Positions 24,930-38,600 are shown, numbered from the stretch's first letter. The stretch is 64,000 nucleotides of DNA from Erigeron canadensis (GCF_010389155.1 NC_057769.1:8494735-8558734), one strand, 5' to 3'. The notes: a model not told the origin generated them from the letters alone. Made by a program: numbers and translations.

Positions 24930-26865
24930 AGCGAAAACAATATCTAAATTACAAATATCTCCAGCTAAAAATTTAAATAACAAATATACCCAATTTTTTC
25001 TTTAAAAATACATATTTATCCATTTATATACATCTCATTAAGCAAATTATATCTCAAGACCATTATACCTTTCTTCCCCTTTTTTTTATCCACCAAAAAT
25101 CAAATCTCACAAACTAAAAACTTTATTTGTTTAGTAAATCAAAATTCCATATCTTCTAATAGTATCTAAAAGTTAACACTTCAATCGATCTAAGAGCATA
25201 GGGTATGGATGAAATATGCGGACCTCGAATGATGACTTGGCAGTTGGCGCCGAGCAGAAGTCCATTCTTCCTATGTTCTTTACCGGATACTAGATCAAGA
25301 ATCATCAATATTCTTCGTTAACTTGCCGATGTGCGGCATTGATAAATCTTTTTGTCTGTAGTAATTTGTAGGCCCATCTATCTATTAAATATAGTACGAG
25401 TAAAACTTTTGTCTTTGTTGTTTTACTCCGTAATAATCTAATATATTAATATTGCCTTTTGGTTTTTTGATTGGATGAAGATAAAGGTAGCCAAGAGCCC
25501 AAGATATGTGTGTTGCAAGTGTTTTTTGTTTATTTAAATACTTAAACAACTGTAAAAAGAGAAAGAAGAAGGAATTGTAGTTGTGTAAAAAAATTTGTTA
25601 ATTTTTAAATATCTAAAGGTCTTTCAGTGAAGATGTAGTGGTTGGTTTGTTTGAAGCAATCCCATGTTAGATCTAACTAAGGATTCTTAAGGATTCATCA
25701 AATGGTTTAATTAAAATTTACCTTTCAATCTTTCACTTAGATCTCTTCGTTTCCTGGCGGTAGGTTGTTGGAAGAAGAAGACGAGGAAGCATATATATTT
25801 TCAATTTTCCACTACTGCAATGATGAGCTTGTTTTTTTTTTCTTTGAAAAATAGAAAATATATTCTTATAAACAAAATCGAGTGATAATAGAACTATTCA
25901 CGTGGTATCCTTTAGTTATCTACAACATGAAAACTTCATTTAGGAATTAAAAGTATATAATTCATATTTTAATGTAACAAGAAGCCATTTGCTAAGTACT
26001 CTGTATAATTTTTTCATTAATGTGTAATATATACTTGAATTAAATTGAGTTACAAAAATATTTTGTGTAGTTCATAATAATAAATAAAATAAAATAAATG
26101 ATGTTCTGCGTGCTTCTGCATCCATAACTGTTTAAAGTTGATGAAATGATGAAAACTGATGTGGCGTTGAGATGACATTCTGGATGGTTCTGTATTCTGC
26201 ATCCATACCTGATGCTCTAATCAAAGATTCCCATCATTCTCATCATTATCAAAATGGAGTTTTATAAGCATACAATTTTTTCTTTATATGTACAACCCGT
26301 TAATCCTCGTCTACCTTATACAATCATTATATCCTCCACCAATAATCATATCTTTCTCCACTTGTGGTTGTTCAATATTCGACACCTCCAGCTGCTGCTC
26401 ACTGCTACTCCGTGGAATATTTGGGCGGCTAGAAAATAGCCGACTGGATATGGGTAGTGAGAAATAAAGTAGATACGTGATTTAGGCAGATATAGATGAA
26501 TGTATGTGTGATATTATATATTGGTGATGATATAGGCATATGTGACTTGTGGACAATTTCTTTGTTATTTGAAAGTATACATATACCTACGTGATATATG
26601 ATATAAGATATACATACATGTATTTGTATACATAAAGATAGATGGCGAATTGGTGATGATATAGAGATAAAGATAAAAGAAAAAATTTGCTGTATAGTTT
26701 ATGTATGTATGTGTTTGTATGATTATATGTTTGAGAATTGGAACAATTGAGGGTATAATTGTCAAATTTATACGAGTACAAAAGAATAAGATTGGGTATA
26801 TTTATTATTTTAAGTTTTGTTGGAGATATTTGTAATTTAGATGTTGTTTTTGGGTATATATGCAA
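24930..26865. mobile_element. TIR element of about 1.9 kb, no transposase
   Basis: The left arm, starting AAAACAATATCTAAATTACA (24,934), matches the reverse complement of the right arm, starting AAAACAACATCTAAATTACA (ending near 26,850). Similarity runs about 85 bp and includes the shared AATATACCCAAT. The interior holds no recognisable protein frame. Exact ends and target duplication were not resolved. Confidence 0.6.
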
Positions 26866-26879
26866 TTTTCCTTTTTTTT

Positions 26880-27170
26880 TAAATGTGTGGATCATTTGCT
26901 CGCAACATGGAATCTAAGTTACGTTGTCTTAACCGGGTCCGCGTTAAAGTGCCCCATCACCTTCAATACCTAGTAGGAGGAGATCCCCCCAACTAAACCG
27001 CCCGAAGGGACGACAATTAATTGGGGTAAAACTCTGCCCCCTCTGTAGGACTCAAACTTGTTTCACTGGAGGACTTTATTTGTGAAATACCTTAAAATGT
27101 TCTTCTCATGTCTCGAACTCGAGACCTGCAGCATGAAAAGTTGGTGCTCAACAATTGAGCTAGCATGAAA
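26880..27170 (-). mobile_element. tRNA-derived SINE, family A, second copy
   Basis: Read in reverse it matches the copy at 4149-4460 along its length: TGAGCTCAATTGTTGAGCACC-like head, B box GGTCTCGAGTTCGAGAC (a better B box than the first copy), CAGAGGGGGCAGAGTTTTAC and CCTTCGGGCGGTTTAGTTGG. The A-rich tail is at the left (the T run at 26,871-26,880). Confidence 0.8.
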
Positions 27171-27174
27171 AGCT

Positions 27175-27370
27175 TATGGTTTATTTGTTTTTTTAAATAT
27201 TAGTGACTAAATTGATAAAGTGATTAAATAGATAAATAATATATGTATAGATTAAATCAATATAATTGTTTTATGTTTATTAAATCAAATAAACAAATAA
27301 TTTTGATGAGTTAATAAATGAAGTGTTTTTATCATTGAACTTTTTATTAACTTAAAAAACACTATAATTA
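27175..27370. mobile_element. MITE-like repeat
   Basis: It shares TTTGTTTTTTTAA, GATAAATAATNTNTGTNTNGATTAA and GTTTATTAAATCAA-type blocks with the insertion at 53,508-53,690, so both are probably copies of one family. Ends are not exact here. Confidence 0.4.
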
Positions 27371-27955
27371 AGTAATGATATGAGTGAGATTTGAACACCT
27401 AACCACAATTTCTATAATTCTTGTCCTATCATAACTTGAGACTATCATGTGGACTGTTGATTAGCTTAGTTAAAACTATTACAATATTCATGTATTATCC
27501 GGATTACACTTGATAAAAAAGTATTTATCACATACACATTCTCTTGATCAACAAATGGAAATCGATATACAATGTTAGCATAAAGTTGAACATAATTAAA
27601 ATAACAACTCAAATAAATTGTATACAATATTTGGTTTGCTCTCATTTCAACCTTCAATGTTGGTCTCAAAGTTTGGCCTCTAGTATCTTGTTATTGGTCT
27701 TTGTGTTTTAATATAATTTCATTGTTATAAAAAAATGTTGGTCTAAAACAAAATATATGTTGGATATTTTTTTGACCATGAGAAGCCTTGATCTAAATTT
27801 ACGGTTATAATTTTATCTAAAATGTTTTTTATCTCATATAATTTTTTTCACACCATCATTGATATAATCGGTTGAAATCCTTTATGTCAAACCTAATTTG
27901 CTTATGGAATCTTTGTCCAAAAATATGAAGTTAACACGTAACCATAATAAAATCC
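27371..27955. other. intergenic, nothing recognised
   Basis: AT-rich DNA without a supported gene or bounded repeat. Confidence 0.35.
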
Positions 27956-28113
27956 TCACAAATCTAAATTAATAATCTCGAATATATATTCACATTTTAC
28001 AGCTACTGATCTAGTAATAATTTAACATCTGAGTGATTTTGCAATCATGAAAGTATGTTTAACTGAATCCAAACCCATTGACCAAACCAAGCACATTAGA
28101 GATATGTTTTGAA
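27956..28113. repeat. 158-bp direct repeat, distal copy
   Basis: It matches 28,981-29,138 without gaps; I count about 8 differences by eye. It ends in TTTTGAA, directly followed by a CTAG terminus. Confidence 0.9.
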
Positions 28114-28980
28114 CTAGGTGAAACCCGTGCGTTGCACCGGGTTTGTTAGTAGTCTACGTGATTCATAGAAAATGACCTACATATAATCCAACACATATTA
28201 CGTACAGTACTTTGTTAGAAAAATGAACCACATACAAATATGAATGATATTATACACGTACAATGATTAAATTGGTCTATAGAATTTGACCAAAAGGAAC
28301 TGAAAAGGGAAGTACCAAGAGTAGTCTAGATACATAGATTAAAGAGTAAAAGCTTAAAGATTAAAATACAGATGATTATAATAAGCTTGACTTTTGGTTA
28401 TCATAACATGGTTGACAAAGCTCACCACTAAAAACTATATGTCCAGTTAATGTAGAAGTAATGCAAAACACCAAAATACCTCCTAGTAGTACGAATATAT
28501 CAAAAAATAAAGCCAACAGTCAAGAATGTCGAGAAAAAGCCATGAGTTTTATCATTATAAAGCAAATAAAAAATGACTGTCAAAAGTCCTCAAAAGTCGC
28601 AAATATCGAATGTCAAAACATAACATCAAAACCCGGGCATATAAAAACAAAAATTCAAGTTTAAAGGGCAAAACAAATTGCATTATTCAATAAGCTAATA
28701 ACTCCGGGGGCTGCAGAAACAATCATCCAGTTATACTACTCTTCATCATTCTGAACGCTTAGTCGGCTGCGTATCTTGTTTGTCGAAGACTTTCAAGATT
28801 CAGGGGCAACATCAGGTTCCTATTTGATTTACAGCGGCATACATAATGGTGCAAAAAGAAGACATTAGAACCACATTTGAAAAAAACATCCTATTTGATT
28901 AATATTTGATTTTTCTATATTTATCATTTTTCAACTATAAGGTATCACAAATTAGGAAGTTATGTAAAAAAATAAAGGTA
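28114..28980 (-). mobile_element. Helitron-like insertion between the direct repeats
   Basis: On the minus strand the end reads AAACCCGGTGCAACGCACGG, then GTTTCACCTAG: a GC-rich hairpin (stem AAACCCG/CGGGTTT at 28,121-28,144) and a CTAG terminus at 28,114-28,117. This is the expected Helitron 3' end. The other end is not resolved, so the right limit is set at the next direct repeat. No helicase frame is present. Confidence 0.5.
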
Positions 28981-29138
28981 TCACAAATCTAAATTAATAA
29001 TCTCGAATATATATTCATATTTTACAGCTACTGATCTAGTAGTAATTTAACATCCGAGTGATTTTACAATCATGGAAGTATGTCTAACTGAATCCAAACC
29101 CATTGAACAAACCAAGCACACTAGAGATATGTTTTGAA
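28981..29138. repeat. 158-bp direct repeat, copy proximal to U1C
   Basis: This is the counterpart of 27,956-28,113. It ends 266 bp before the U1C start codon, so it lies in the likely promoter region of U1C. After TTTTGAA the sequence continues TACCTAG, which shows the uninterrupted site. Confidence 0.9.
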
Positions 29139-29404
29139 TACCTAGAACTCTAGAAGAAACAGATTAATACGGGAGGGAGATTGTGTCGCCAAACGAAAAC
29201 ATTAACTTCGATAGAAAATTAAATAACTAGAACGACACATATATAGAAAACATATGTACAAGGGTGCAAAGTGTTAAGTTAATATATCTTCAAGTATATA
29301 TCGAAATAAATACAAACAAAATCAGAATCAAAAGCACTTTGTTTTCCATCAGCTCATTCTCTCCCGCGAACTTTTAGGGTTTTTGCGTTGATCTGCACTC
29401 CATC

Positions 29405-32400
29405 ATGCCCCGGTGCCGTTTTATTTTGTTTTATTCTATTCATTTATATATATATTGTAAATCTGTTTATATAATAATTATTTTTTATTTAATTTGAGGT
29501 TATATTCTAAAATTTATTTGAATTTTGGCAGGTATTATTGTGATTACTGTGATACGTACTTGACCCATGATTCGGTAATTCTTCTCTCGTTTCTTTCTGT
29601 TATTATTTTTATTGCATGGCTTGTAGTATATATTATTTATGTTCATTGTGGAGTAAAATATACTTAATTGTATGGGCAAAATTCAGACAAAAAGGTGACA
29701 TAATTCCATGAATTTTCTAGTTAGGGGAGCAGAACATGATTTTGAACAAAAAAAGGATTATAAGTTTAATTTTAGTTAGAAAGTCCGTATATGTTTATCT
29801 TATAAAATTTGTACCTCGGATTTTGCTTTATTTCGGTCCAAGGTAGGAAACTTTTGTTTGGATTATTAGGTTAGTTCTTAGGAAGTGAGCACAAATCAAC
29901 AAATCTGTTTAGAGATGTGGAGTTTGGCACGTAGTGATCAGAATGAAGTTCAGCAAACAAGGACCAGCTATAAAGAACACAATGTATAAATAGTTTGGTA
30001 CAAGGGAATTGCTTATATCTACGGCCCTTCTAGCGAGTTTCGTTGGGTACTTGTATCAGGCTTACATTCTTGTTTAGGATTGCTTTTCGGGAGGCTTTAC
30101 AAAATGAAACTATCTAGAAAATAGTGTGTGTCAAACAGTCTGAACACAAAGGTTATTTGAAATAAAAAAGATACTTGATTTTTTGTAGATGGCCCAAGCA
30201 CTGAACCTGTTTAGGGAATATGTATATATACTAGTCATATGCCCGCGTGATGCGGCGGTGTGGTGGTGGCAACGGTGGCTGTGTGGTTATCTTTAGATTT
30301 ATATATATATATATATGTGTGTATATGTACACATATACATAAATAGAAAAGGAAAAAGCAGGGTGATGTTGAAGTGATGTTGAAAAGACAGCCTTGCCAA
30401 TAATCCTAGTTATTCTGTGCGTGGGTGACCTTGGACGTCCACTTTGCGTCAACTTCGTGAAATTTCGGGAACGATGATACTACAACTCAACTCTAAATCC
30501 ATTTGTGCGAGTTTAACTAAAGCATTTCTTGATAAGTAAGGCCCAAGCAATTGCAACATTCATCTTACTATAAACGAAAGTGGTTTTCGTTATTAGATAC
30601 ATACCCCTTCCCGTCATTACTTACTCACCAACATAAGTCACCAGCCAACTGTGAAGTTTACTTTTAAGACAAAATTTGTTGTAACTTGGGAACCAAAGGT
30701 TATATTCTATTTGGCTAGGCGTGTCTTTCTGTTAGCAGAGCGATATTCTGAAAAAGGCATAGTATTTAGCTCTTTTGTAGTGAGTGTTATACAGTTATAT
30801 AGGTAGAAATGGCTGCTTCACCCATTTGTATTCGTAATTAAAAGGAGTGTATAACTTTGCTCTACATAAGGTCCAACTTTAGAGTCAATACATGGTAAGT
30901 AGAGCATGGTGTCCATAATTCACCAACATAGATAGTGGAATAATAAGAAAAAAAGATGAATTACTAGAATTCTAAAGCTAAAAGGAACAAGCCTAACAGT
31001 GTAGCTTGCTACTTGGTGTAATGCATGTCAATATATTATTAGATTATCTCTTTTTCTGAAAGAGAAGCGTTTGAGCATGCCAACATGTGTCAGTTTATGG
31101 ACTTAATAATATTCTTACGTTATGCTCTCCATGACTACCAGTGCATTGCTTTCTAGAAAGGAAAGTGATATGCAAGCTCTTCTCACCGATTTGAAATATT
31201 GTTTGCACACTGGAAACTAATTTTGTTTCTATTTTATCTGATGGTTTGTCTAGCACTTGAGTATATTACTTAAGTTAGTGTTACAGGAAGTCTATTTACA
31301 TTTAGCATGTGATTGACACTTTCTTCTTGTTTTCTTCAGCCTTCTGTCAGGAAGCAGCACAATGCCGGCTACAAACACAAGGTACTGTCCACTTAAGTTA
31401 GAACTACATTATACAACAACTTTAGAGATTTTTTAAATGTGTAGTATTATCCTTTACAGGCAAATGTTCGAATATATTATCAGCAATATGAGGCACAACA
31501 AAACCAATATTTAATTGACCAAAAGGTTAAGGAGCATCTTGGACAAGCTGCTGCATTCCAGCAAGTTGGTGGTGCTTACAACCCACTGAGACCCCGTCTT
31601 CCTATTTTACCTATGCCAATACCAGGAAATCCACAGATGGCGATGAATCCAGCATTATACCCTGGAATGAGACCGCTTGCCCCTTTGCCAAGACCTATTC
31701 CTGGTACTGCAGGTAACTTTTCCATTTGATAGATTGTTAGTTTATATATTGGCAAATCAGACAAACATGCCATATTTTCACCCTTTGTGTATGTATTTCC
31801 TTTAAGAGGATTCATCAGTTACATAGTTATATCATATATCTGTGACCTTCTTAGTTATAATCAAACCATCTAACGTTGATAGTTAATATAAGGGTTTGAG
31901 AAAGAAAAAAAAGGGCATTGGGAATAACCATTCTTCAGAGAAGGTGTTAATCATCTTGGCTAATTGATGATTTATGTTAAGATAGTTTGTTTAAGACTTT
32001 AAGTTGGACAAAAGTGACATGTTTGATGTACCTACAAGAAACAATAGTAGGAATTTGGTAAATCTTATTGAATTAAGAAAATGTGTTGGTGGAAAAATGA
32101 GTGGGTCAGGCTGGTTGGGTAATAATGCAAGATGGTGTGTTAAGCCTTTGATGTTCAAAAACAAAAAGTATGTAAAGGCCATCCAAATGATGTAAATGCC
32201 TTTTAGGCAATGCAAGTATGCATCTGATCAATGTTTTACTAATTCTGGTCAAACATATGGTGTATGATGAAAACACACTTTTTATGAACAGCCAGCTATA
32301 CCTATGACAATAATTCGATAAATCAGTTTATCATAGGTGGAAGGTCTTCTTCAATAAATCTTAATAATGTTTTTGTCATTCCACATGTTTTTTTATATGA

Positions 32401-33226
32401 ATTAGTATAAGTGAAACAAGAAAAATAAAATTTTTCAGCTGTCTATAGAGTAATTTTAATACTCGTAAGTGGCCTTAATGGAAAGCGTTGAATACTTGGA
32501 TGGCCACTACGTTTGTTATCACTACATCTTATAATGAAATGTACCAGAAAGTGTTTGCAGGTTAACATGACCCGAATCGATTATTTGTGCTTAAAGTTAC
32601 TGTACCAGCTACCCTCAATCTGGCCCGTTTTGCTACCTTTATTCTTTCTTCACCACTATTCCGGGTTCTGTAAAAAGTTAAAGTAACATACCTATGTTAT
32701 TTATTTGATTTACAAATATATTGATGGTGGCTTTTGAACCGATCTTAACCCTTTTTTTTCTTCTTGTTTTCCTCTACCAGGATACCCCGGAATGCCACCA
32801 ACGCTCGCACCACCTGGTGCCCCTTCCATGCCAGGTCAGGTTAACCCGTCCATACCAGGTCAGGGCAACCCATTGTTGTCTGGTCAGGTCAACCAAACGA
32901 TGCCTGGGCAGGTCAACCCATCGATGCCTGGTCAGGTGAACCCATCTATGCCTGGTCAGGTGAACCCATTGATGCCTGGTCAGGTCAATCCATCAATGCC
33001 TGGTCAGATCAACCTATCTATGCCTGGTCAGGTTAACAATGGTATGCCAAGGCCCATAACGTTAAATGCCCCTATAATGGCCCCAGGGAGCGCAGGAACC
33101 CCTGCTTCTGGTGCACCACCTACAATGTTTACACCAACCATGTATCAAGCCAACCCAATAGTACAAGCTCGTGGAGGTTTTGAAAGTCCAAATGCCAATA
33201 CCCAACCTCAGGAGGCTAACCGTTAA
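29405..33226 (+). CDS. U1C: U1 small nuclear ribonucleoprotein C (U1-C)
   Basis: Five coding exons: 29405-29412, 29532-29574, 31340-31381, 31460-31712 and 32781-33226, all GT-AG, giving 263 aa. The first coding exon holds only 8 nt (ATGCCCCG), and the third codon is split by intron 1. The N-terminus carries the U1-C matrin-type C2H2 zinc finger, with C6, C9, H24 and H30 (start MPRYYCDYCDTYLTHDS). U1-C is a core protein of the U1 snRNP. It stabilises pairing of U1 snRNA with the 5' splice site in the nucleus. After about residue 60 the chain becomes Pro/Met/Gly-rich, as in plant U1-C. It also contains an unusual run of nine 8-residue units (see the repeat entry), which makes this region longer than the plain family pattern. 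Intron 2 is about 1.8 kb and holds a minus-strand Helitron-like terminus. Confidence 0.95.
30231..30300 (-). mobile_element. Helitron-like 3' end in U1C intron 2
   Basis: On the minus strand, CCGCCGCATCACGCGGGC is followed by ATATGACTAG. The CTAG is at 30,231-30,234 and the host base beyond it is T. The other end of the element was not found, so only the terminal part is annotated. Confidence 0.45.
32825..33040 (+). repeat. 24-bp coding minisatellite in U1C exon 5 (nine units)
   Basis: Nine in-frame tandem units of 24 bp encode variants of the octapeptide SMPGQVNP: SMPGQVNP, SIPGQGNP, LLSGQVNQ, TMPGQVNP, SMPGQVNP (twice), LMPGQVNP, SMPGQINL and SMPGQVNN. The array is exactly 216 bp with no frame change. 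It sits in the low-complexity tail, well away from the zinc finger. Confidence 0.92.
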
Positions 33227-35603
33227 TGTCTTCAAAAACACTGTTGTCGTTCCTTGTTCTATAACTAGCCTTTACAAATTTGATACATCCAGTATCTATT
33301 CTATCTCTCTATATATCAGAGTTGATTTTGTATGAGATGTCTCTTTGAATTTACAACATATGCCTATATAACAATGGAACCAAGTAGTTGTTTCCTACGT
33401 TTCAGTAGTTTGTTAGTTGTTCCCTATGTTTCAGTAGTTTGTTTGAAATTTACAATGTAAAGCACTTTCCTTTTGCTTTGTGTAGCTACTTAAGAAAGCA
33501 GATATATGCACTCTGTCACTTCCGAGTGTTGCTGCATATCATAAAAACTAGTATGCTGGCATCAGAATGTTATTTTGAGGTTAGGGTTTATAATAATATG
33601 TAAAGTGAAAATTTACAGAAGAAATTTTAGAAAGTGAGTTTCAGAGGATTGTGTTTGTGAATGAAAAGATGCAAATGAACAGGGTTGCTGTTTTGCTTCC
33701 TTGTCTGCAGCTTTTTGTTTCAATCTGTTCATTTTTGGCTTGTTGCCCTTAATGTTCAGTCGATCATGGTCATCAGAGATGTCCCTGCCTGTGTTTTGCT
33801 TGATTTTCTTTATTTTGCTATTTTCTTGGAGTCCTGGGCTTTACTTGGTTATCTGTGTCTAGCTCCGGACCACAGATAGGTAAGATGAGCATCAAGGTTG
33901 ATGTGGAAGTAAATAACCTGTTGAAATGTTTTCTAGTCCTTTCATCATTAGTGTGCATTAATGTGGTTTTCTTTAGGGCTTGGCGAATAGCATAGTGAAG
34001 TTTATTAATTATTCTTCTTCTTGGCTGAGTGATTAATACCCAATGCAACTCAAGTTTTTCGGTACTTTGATTGAAAGTTTGAGTCACGCTTCCGGCTTTC
34101 TATTGCAAGTTTCATGGGTGTAGCAAGGGTCTGTTAAGTCATGTGATGGAATTGTGTTCAGATAATTTTTGTCTGGCTCGGGTAATTTTTTAACTGGCTC
34201 AATCATTGTAGTCGTCTATTATTAGTTTTTGAGGCAATCTCAAGTGGACAAGTTACTCTAGTCATTTTTTGCAAGGTTTTGTAGCAAGTTTAAGCTGTCA
34301 GGTCATTTTCAGCTATATGATAGTAGTTTGAAGCCTTATTTTGTATGTCCTTTATGAAGCCTTATTTTATAGCTGTTTTGATCAAGATGGTTTATTGTTT
34401 TAATATCTTGTTGGAAGTTTGGATGTGGATTCAGGTTAGAGATGGGGTATTTAAGTTAAGGGTTTTCAAACATTTTCCACCTAGTGTTGTGACTAAAGTA
34501 CGTATTTGGTATCGGATGGTTAGCTTGGTTAGGCCATCTTGAATGATACACTCAGTTTGTTCGAGCACAATGGCCACCTCAGCAACATATTAGTAAACTG
34601 TTTCAGAGTATTGAACCAACAGACTAAACTCATTTTGCTTCCAACCCAGCACATGAACTACAAAGTTTAAAAAAAGCACATGAACTGTCAATATATTCTT
34701 GAGACACAAATGTTATGCCCCACTATGCACTTTGAGCTAACAAATTGGTGAGCAAATTGAAAGTTTAATGGTAACAAACTGCGCTTTAGTTTGCCCATTG
34801 TTGCGCAGGTTGGTATGTCATCTCCATTGGAGAGGACCTAATAGACAAGTTTGTATGATCATATAAGTGTGTGTTTGATCAATTTTCTATTCGTTTTTTT
34901 TGTGTGTCTGAATGTAATTTCATGTTAGCAACGTTTAAGTTTCATTATAATTGTTAATCTTTTCCAAATTGGCTCATCTACACTAACAAGCAGATAAATT
35001 TCCACAACTTAACTCTTATGAAACCAGATAAAGTGTTTGATCACACAAAGGATTTAAGGACACTATATTGTTGTCCACATTACTTGTTTAATAACTCAAC
35101 TATTTTATATCACAGTGATTAATAGAGAAACTACTAGTCAATACTGTCTCGTAAGCATGTAATCATAGATTAGAAGTGACTTTTTACCTTTTTGGATAAT
35201 GTAAACATCAAATGTACTTTTGATTTATAAGTTAAAATACTACCATATTAATCTATAACATATCCATAGCGGTCCCCAAGTTTCCATCCTCTTGAAATCG
35301 AGTCACTTAAAAAAATGATTTTGGATCACCGTCCAACAAAGATTAAACAAGTCTTAATTAGGTTGGTCAGTTGGTGTTTTTAGATTTACAAATTAATTGG
35401 GTGTTTAAAAATTCCAAAATAATAAATTAATTAAAAACCTTCATAACATGCAATAAATTAAAAGTAGAGGGACTATTAATATAACTTTACTTTAAACTTA
35501 CTGAACAGAGAAAGGATAAGGCAACTCAAACTTCATTTTAATATCTCCTTTCTTCAGTGCATACGTATACATACAGTGACACACTTTCAAGCCGCCGTGG
35601 AAA
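33227..35603. other. U1C 3' region and DEG2 upstream region
   Basis: It probably includes the U1C 3' UTR (first few hundred bases). TCCCTATGTTTCAGTAGTTTG-type sequence is duplicated at about 33,388 and 33,420. I see no third gene between U1C and DEG2, which are 2.4 kb apart on the same strand. Confidence 0.5.
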
Positions 35604-38600
35604 ATGGCGATCACCGTCGCATCTTGCTGGTTTAATGCCGTCGCATACGCCGGAACTTCAAGCTATTCCGTCTCATCTCAACAACGTTTATTCGCATCTT
35701 CACAAATATCTGCGACTCGTTTAGTCATTCCAAAAGCTACTAGTCAAAGCAAAAATCCGAATAAACGAATACCTAATGAACGTCTTCATAAATCATCTCC
35801 ACCTGAGGTATGTATATATATATATGTTCAATTATATATGTATATATGTATAATGTAATATTATGAGCCAGTTTAGTTCATTTCAGCAGCTCTAAATTTG
35901 AATTTTGAATTTAAATTGTTGTTGTTGTTACTATATAACTTTAAACCTGAGGTGTATGTATATATATATATATATATATCCAGTAGTATAATATAGTATA
36001 TTATGTATTTGTATAATATAATCTGAATTTGTTTAGCTGATTTTAGCAGTGATAAATATGAGTTTTGAATGTAATTTGTTTTTGTTAGTTCATAATTATA
36101 TCACCTTAGTTATATGCTAAATTGTAAGTAATTATGACCTTCTTTAGATGATTTTAGCGACTTAATGTGTGAAATTGAGTTTATTGATTAGTTTAATTTG
36201 TTGTTAGGTCATAAATCTATCATGTGAGGTGTATAATGAATTGTAGGAAATATTGAACTTTTAAGCTGATTTCAATGGAGGTAGAATTTTCACTTGGATG
36301 TAATATGTTAATGTTACTTTGCAAATCATAACATGAGTTATATAATGGACTAAAGTTAGTAATGAGCTTGTTTTAGTTGAGTTCGGTAAACGTATTTGTG
36401 AAAATGAATCTGTATTTGAGTGTTATTTGCTGGATTGTTGCCTGCTACAGAGTTTGTTATGTAGGCCAGGTGGTTTATTTACTAGTACTGTTTTAGGGCA
36501 TTCGTTTTTTTTGGCTGTTGAAACTGTTTTTCATATGAGGTAAGCTATGAATCAATGTAATTGTTGATTAGTATTTACACGAAATGTGAGGTTATTTCTG
36601 GCATTTTGGCTCTTTCTAAGGCTTAATGTTTCAGACTCGGCTGGATAATGGATCATGTCTGTATTTGTGATGTACTGCTATGTAAAACTGACAAAGAGCT
36701 TGGTTCAGTTCATTCTTATAGTAGTCTCATTTGCACAAGGATTCTAGCTGGTTGAGCTTATTAATTTTTTTTATTGTGAAGTATAATTTGCTTCTCTCAT
36801 TTACCTTATGTGATGTTGTTAATGCATGAAAACACCTCTAGTTGATATATATGCTCTATCGTTGCTTCTTCTTTTGGATGCTTGAAACTCAATTCTCACT
36901 CTGACATGTTCATGATCTTGATTATTTGATTTATTTCTGGTATATTTAGAAAGAAGTTAATATTCAAAAGATTTCAAGAAGATCACGGGATGAAAGACAT
37001 TATTTGAACGCTGATGATCATAGCGGTTTAAAAAATGCAGAACAACCTCAGTCAACGGCCTTCAAGTCATTTGGTACACAGAGAAAAAATGCCAAAGGAT
37101 TCATGGGTAACTTGAAGGATGAACAGGTATGATTGCATTTGATTTCATTTGGATTTGGGGAAGACAATTGGTAGGATTTATGGCAACTCTTGCAGTATAT
37201 AACATTTACAAATTTTTAGCTGTTCCAGACATGTGTTGGATATGTAGGTAAATGCACATGCCTTACTGCAAATATCATTATCTCTTGTTTTTGGAAAAGC
37301 AATAGTATTGCCAGATGCATACCTTGCGATTATTGTCTTCATTTTTTCTCCTATTTTGAATTTTTCTAAATAAGTAATTACAATACATGTCTGCGTAATT
37401 TTATGGTATTACTTGCTTAACTATTCTGAAAGAAAGAACGGTTGCTATTTTTCGTATTCCTGTGCCATGAAACTTAAGAATGAGAATCCAAGTTCACTTT
37501 CGTTGGACTGTAGTGAGTGACAGAGTGCTTTTTAACATATATATCTAGGGTTTGGTGGTGATGGTTGTTGATATGCATCCATCATCTTTCTGATCCTGCA
37601 AAAGTCAGACACAGAATCTTCTGTTATCTAAATATGTTCAAATATATGATGTACCAACTTGACTTTTCGGTTTAACGCAGGGGCAGATACAGAACCTCAT
37701 TTACTGCAATTTTAACCACCTTTTCTTTTCCAGGCTGAGACTGCTAAAATTCAAGATGCTTCTTTTCTTAATGCTGTTGTGAAGGTAACTTAATATATGA
37801 ATCTACTTGAAAGCTTTCAAATTGTTTCCTTCATACATAGTAGAACTGTGTTCTATTGTTTATAAGTTCTTTTAAGTTCCCTGCATTAAAAGAAATAGAT
37901 TCTCTTTTACAGCAAGAGAAAGATCCTAAGTGTGCATTTAGTTACAGAAAATATGTACTTTTTAGTTTTTTCTTATTTGTAAGAAAATGTAAGGGGCTTT
38001 TTATCTCCAGAAAGCCATTGTAAATTTCCAAATGTGTTTAGCTGTCTTTATTTTCAAGTTTAGAAAACCAACGACTTCCCATTACTGAAATACGAAACTA
38101 TAAACAGGAGTTTTCAAAATATAGTTATAAGTTAGAAAGGTGAGCTTTCAGTATTTACTGCAAGTTTTATGAAGAATAAATTCCAAGTTGGGTATGATTT
38201 CTGTTTTTAAGTTTTTTCGCAAATTTTCTTAGAAAACACCCGTAGTTTTCTTGAAATGAACAGGCCCAAGAATCTCTTGGGTTTAAGTTTGATGGTGAAA
38301 AATGAAGTAATCACATTTTACCGATAAGTAGATTCTCTAATTTTTTTCAAACAAGCAAAATGGGCCGTATCTCATATAATGTGGGTCTCTGCATGCACAT
38401 AGATGCAGTTCATCCCAACACATTTGTCATTCTCATTGCTTTACATGGTTAGTTTTTACATGTTTCTGTTTGTTTCTTTTCTTTAGGTTTATTGTACTCA
38501 TACTGCACCTGATTATTCTCTCCCTTGGCAAAAGCAAAGACAATATACAAGTACAGGAAGGCATGTATTAACCTCTATTCCTTTCTGAAAGCGAAAAGTG

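Noticed and set aside
31991..32215. Frames on both strands in the last U1C intron
   Set aside because: Intronic, no domain, no splice support.
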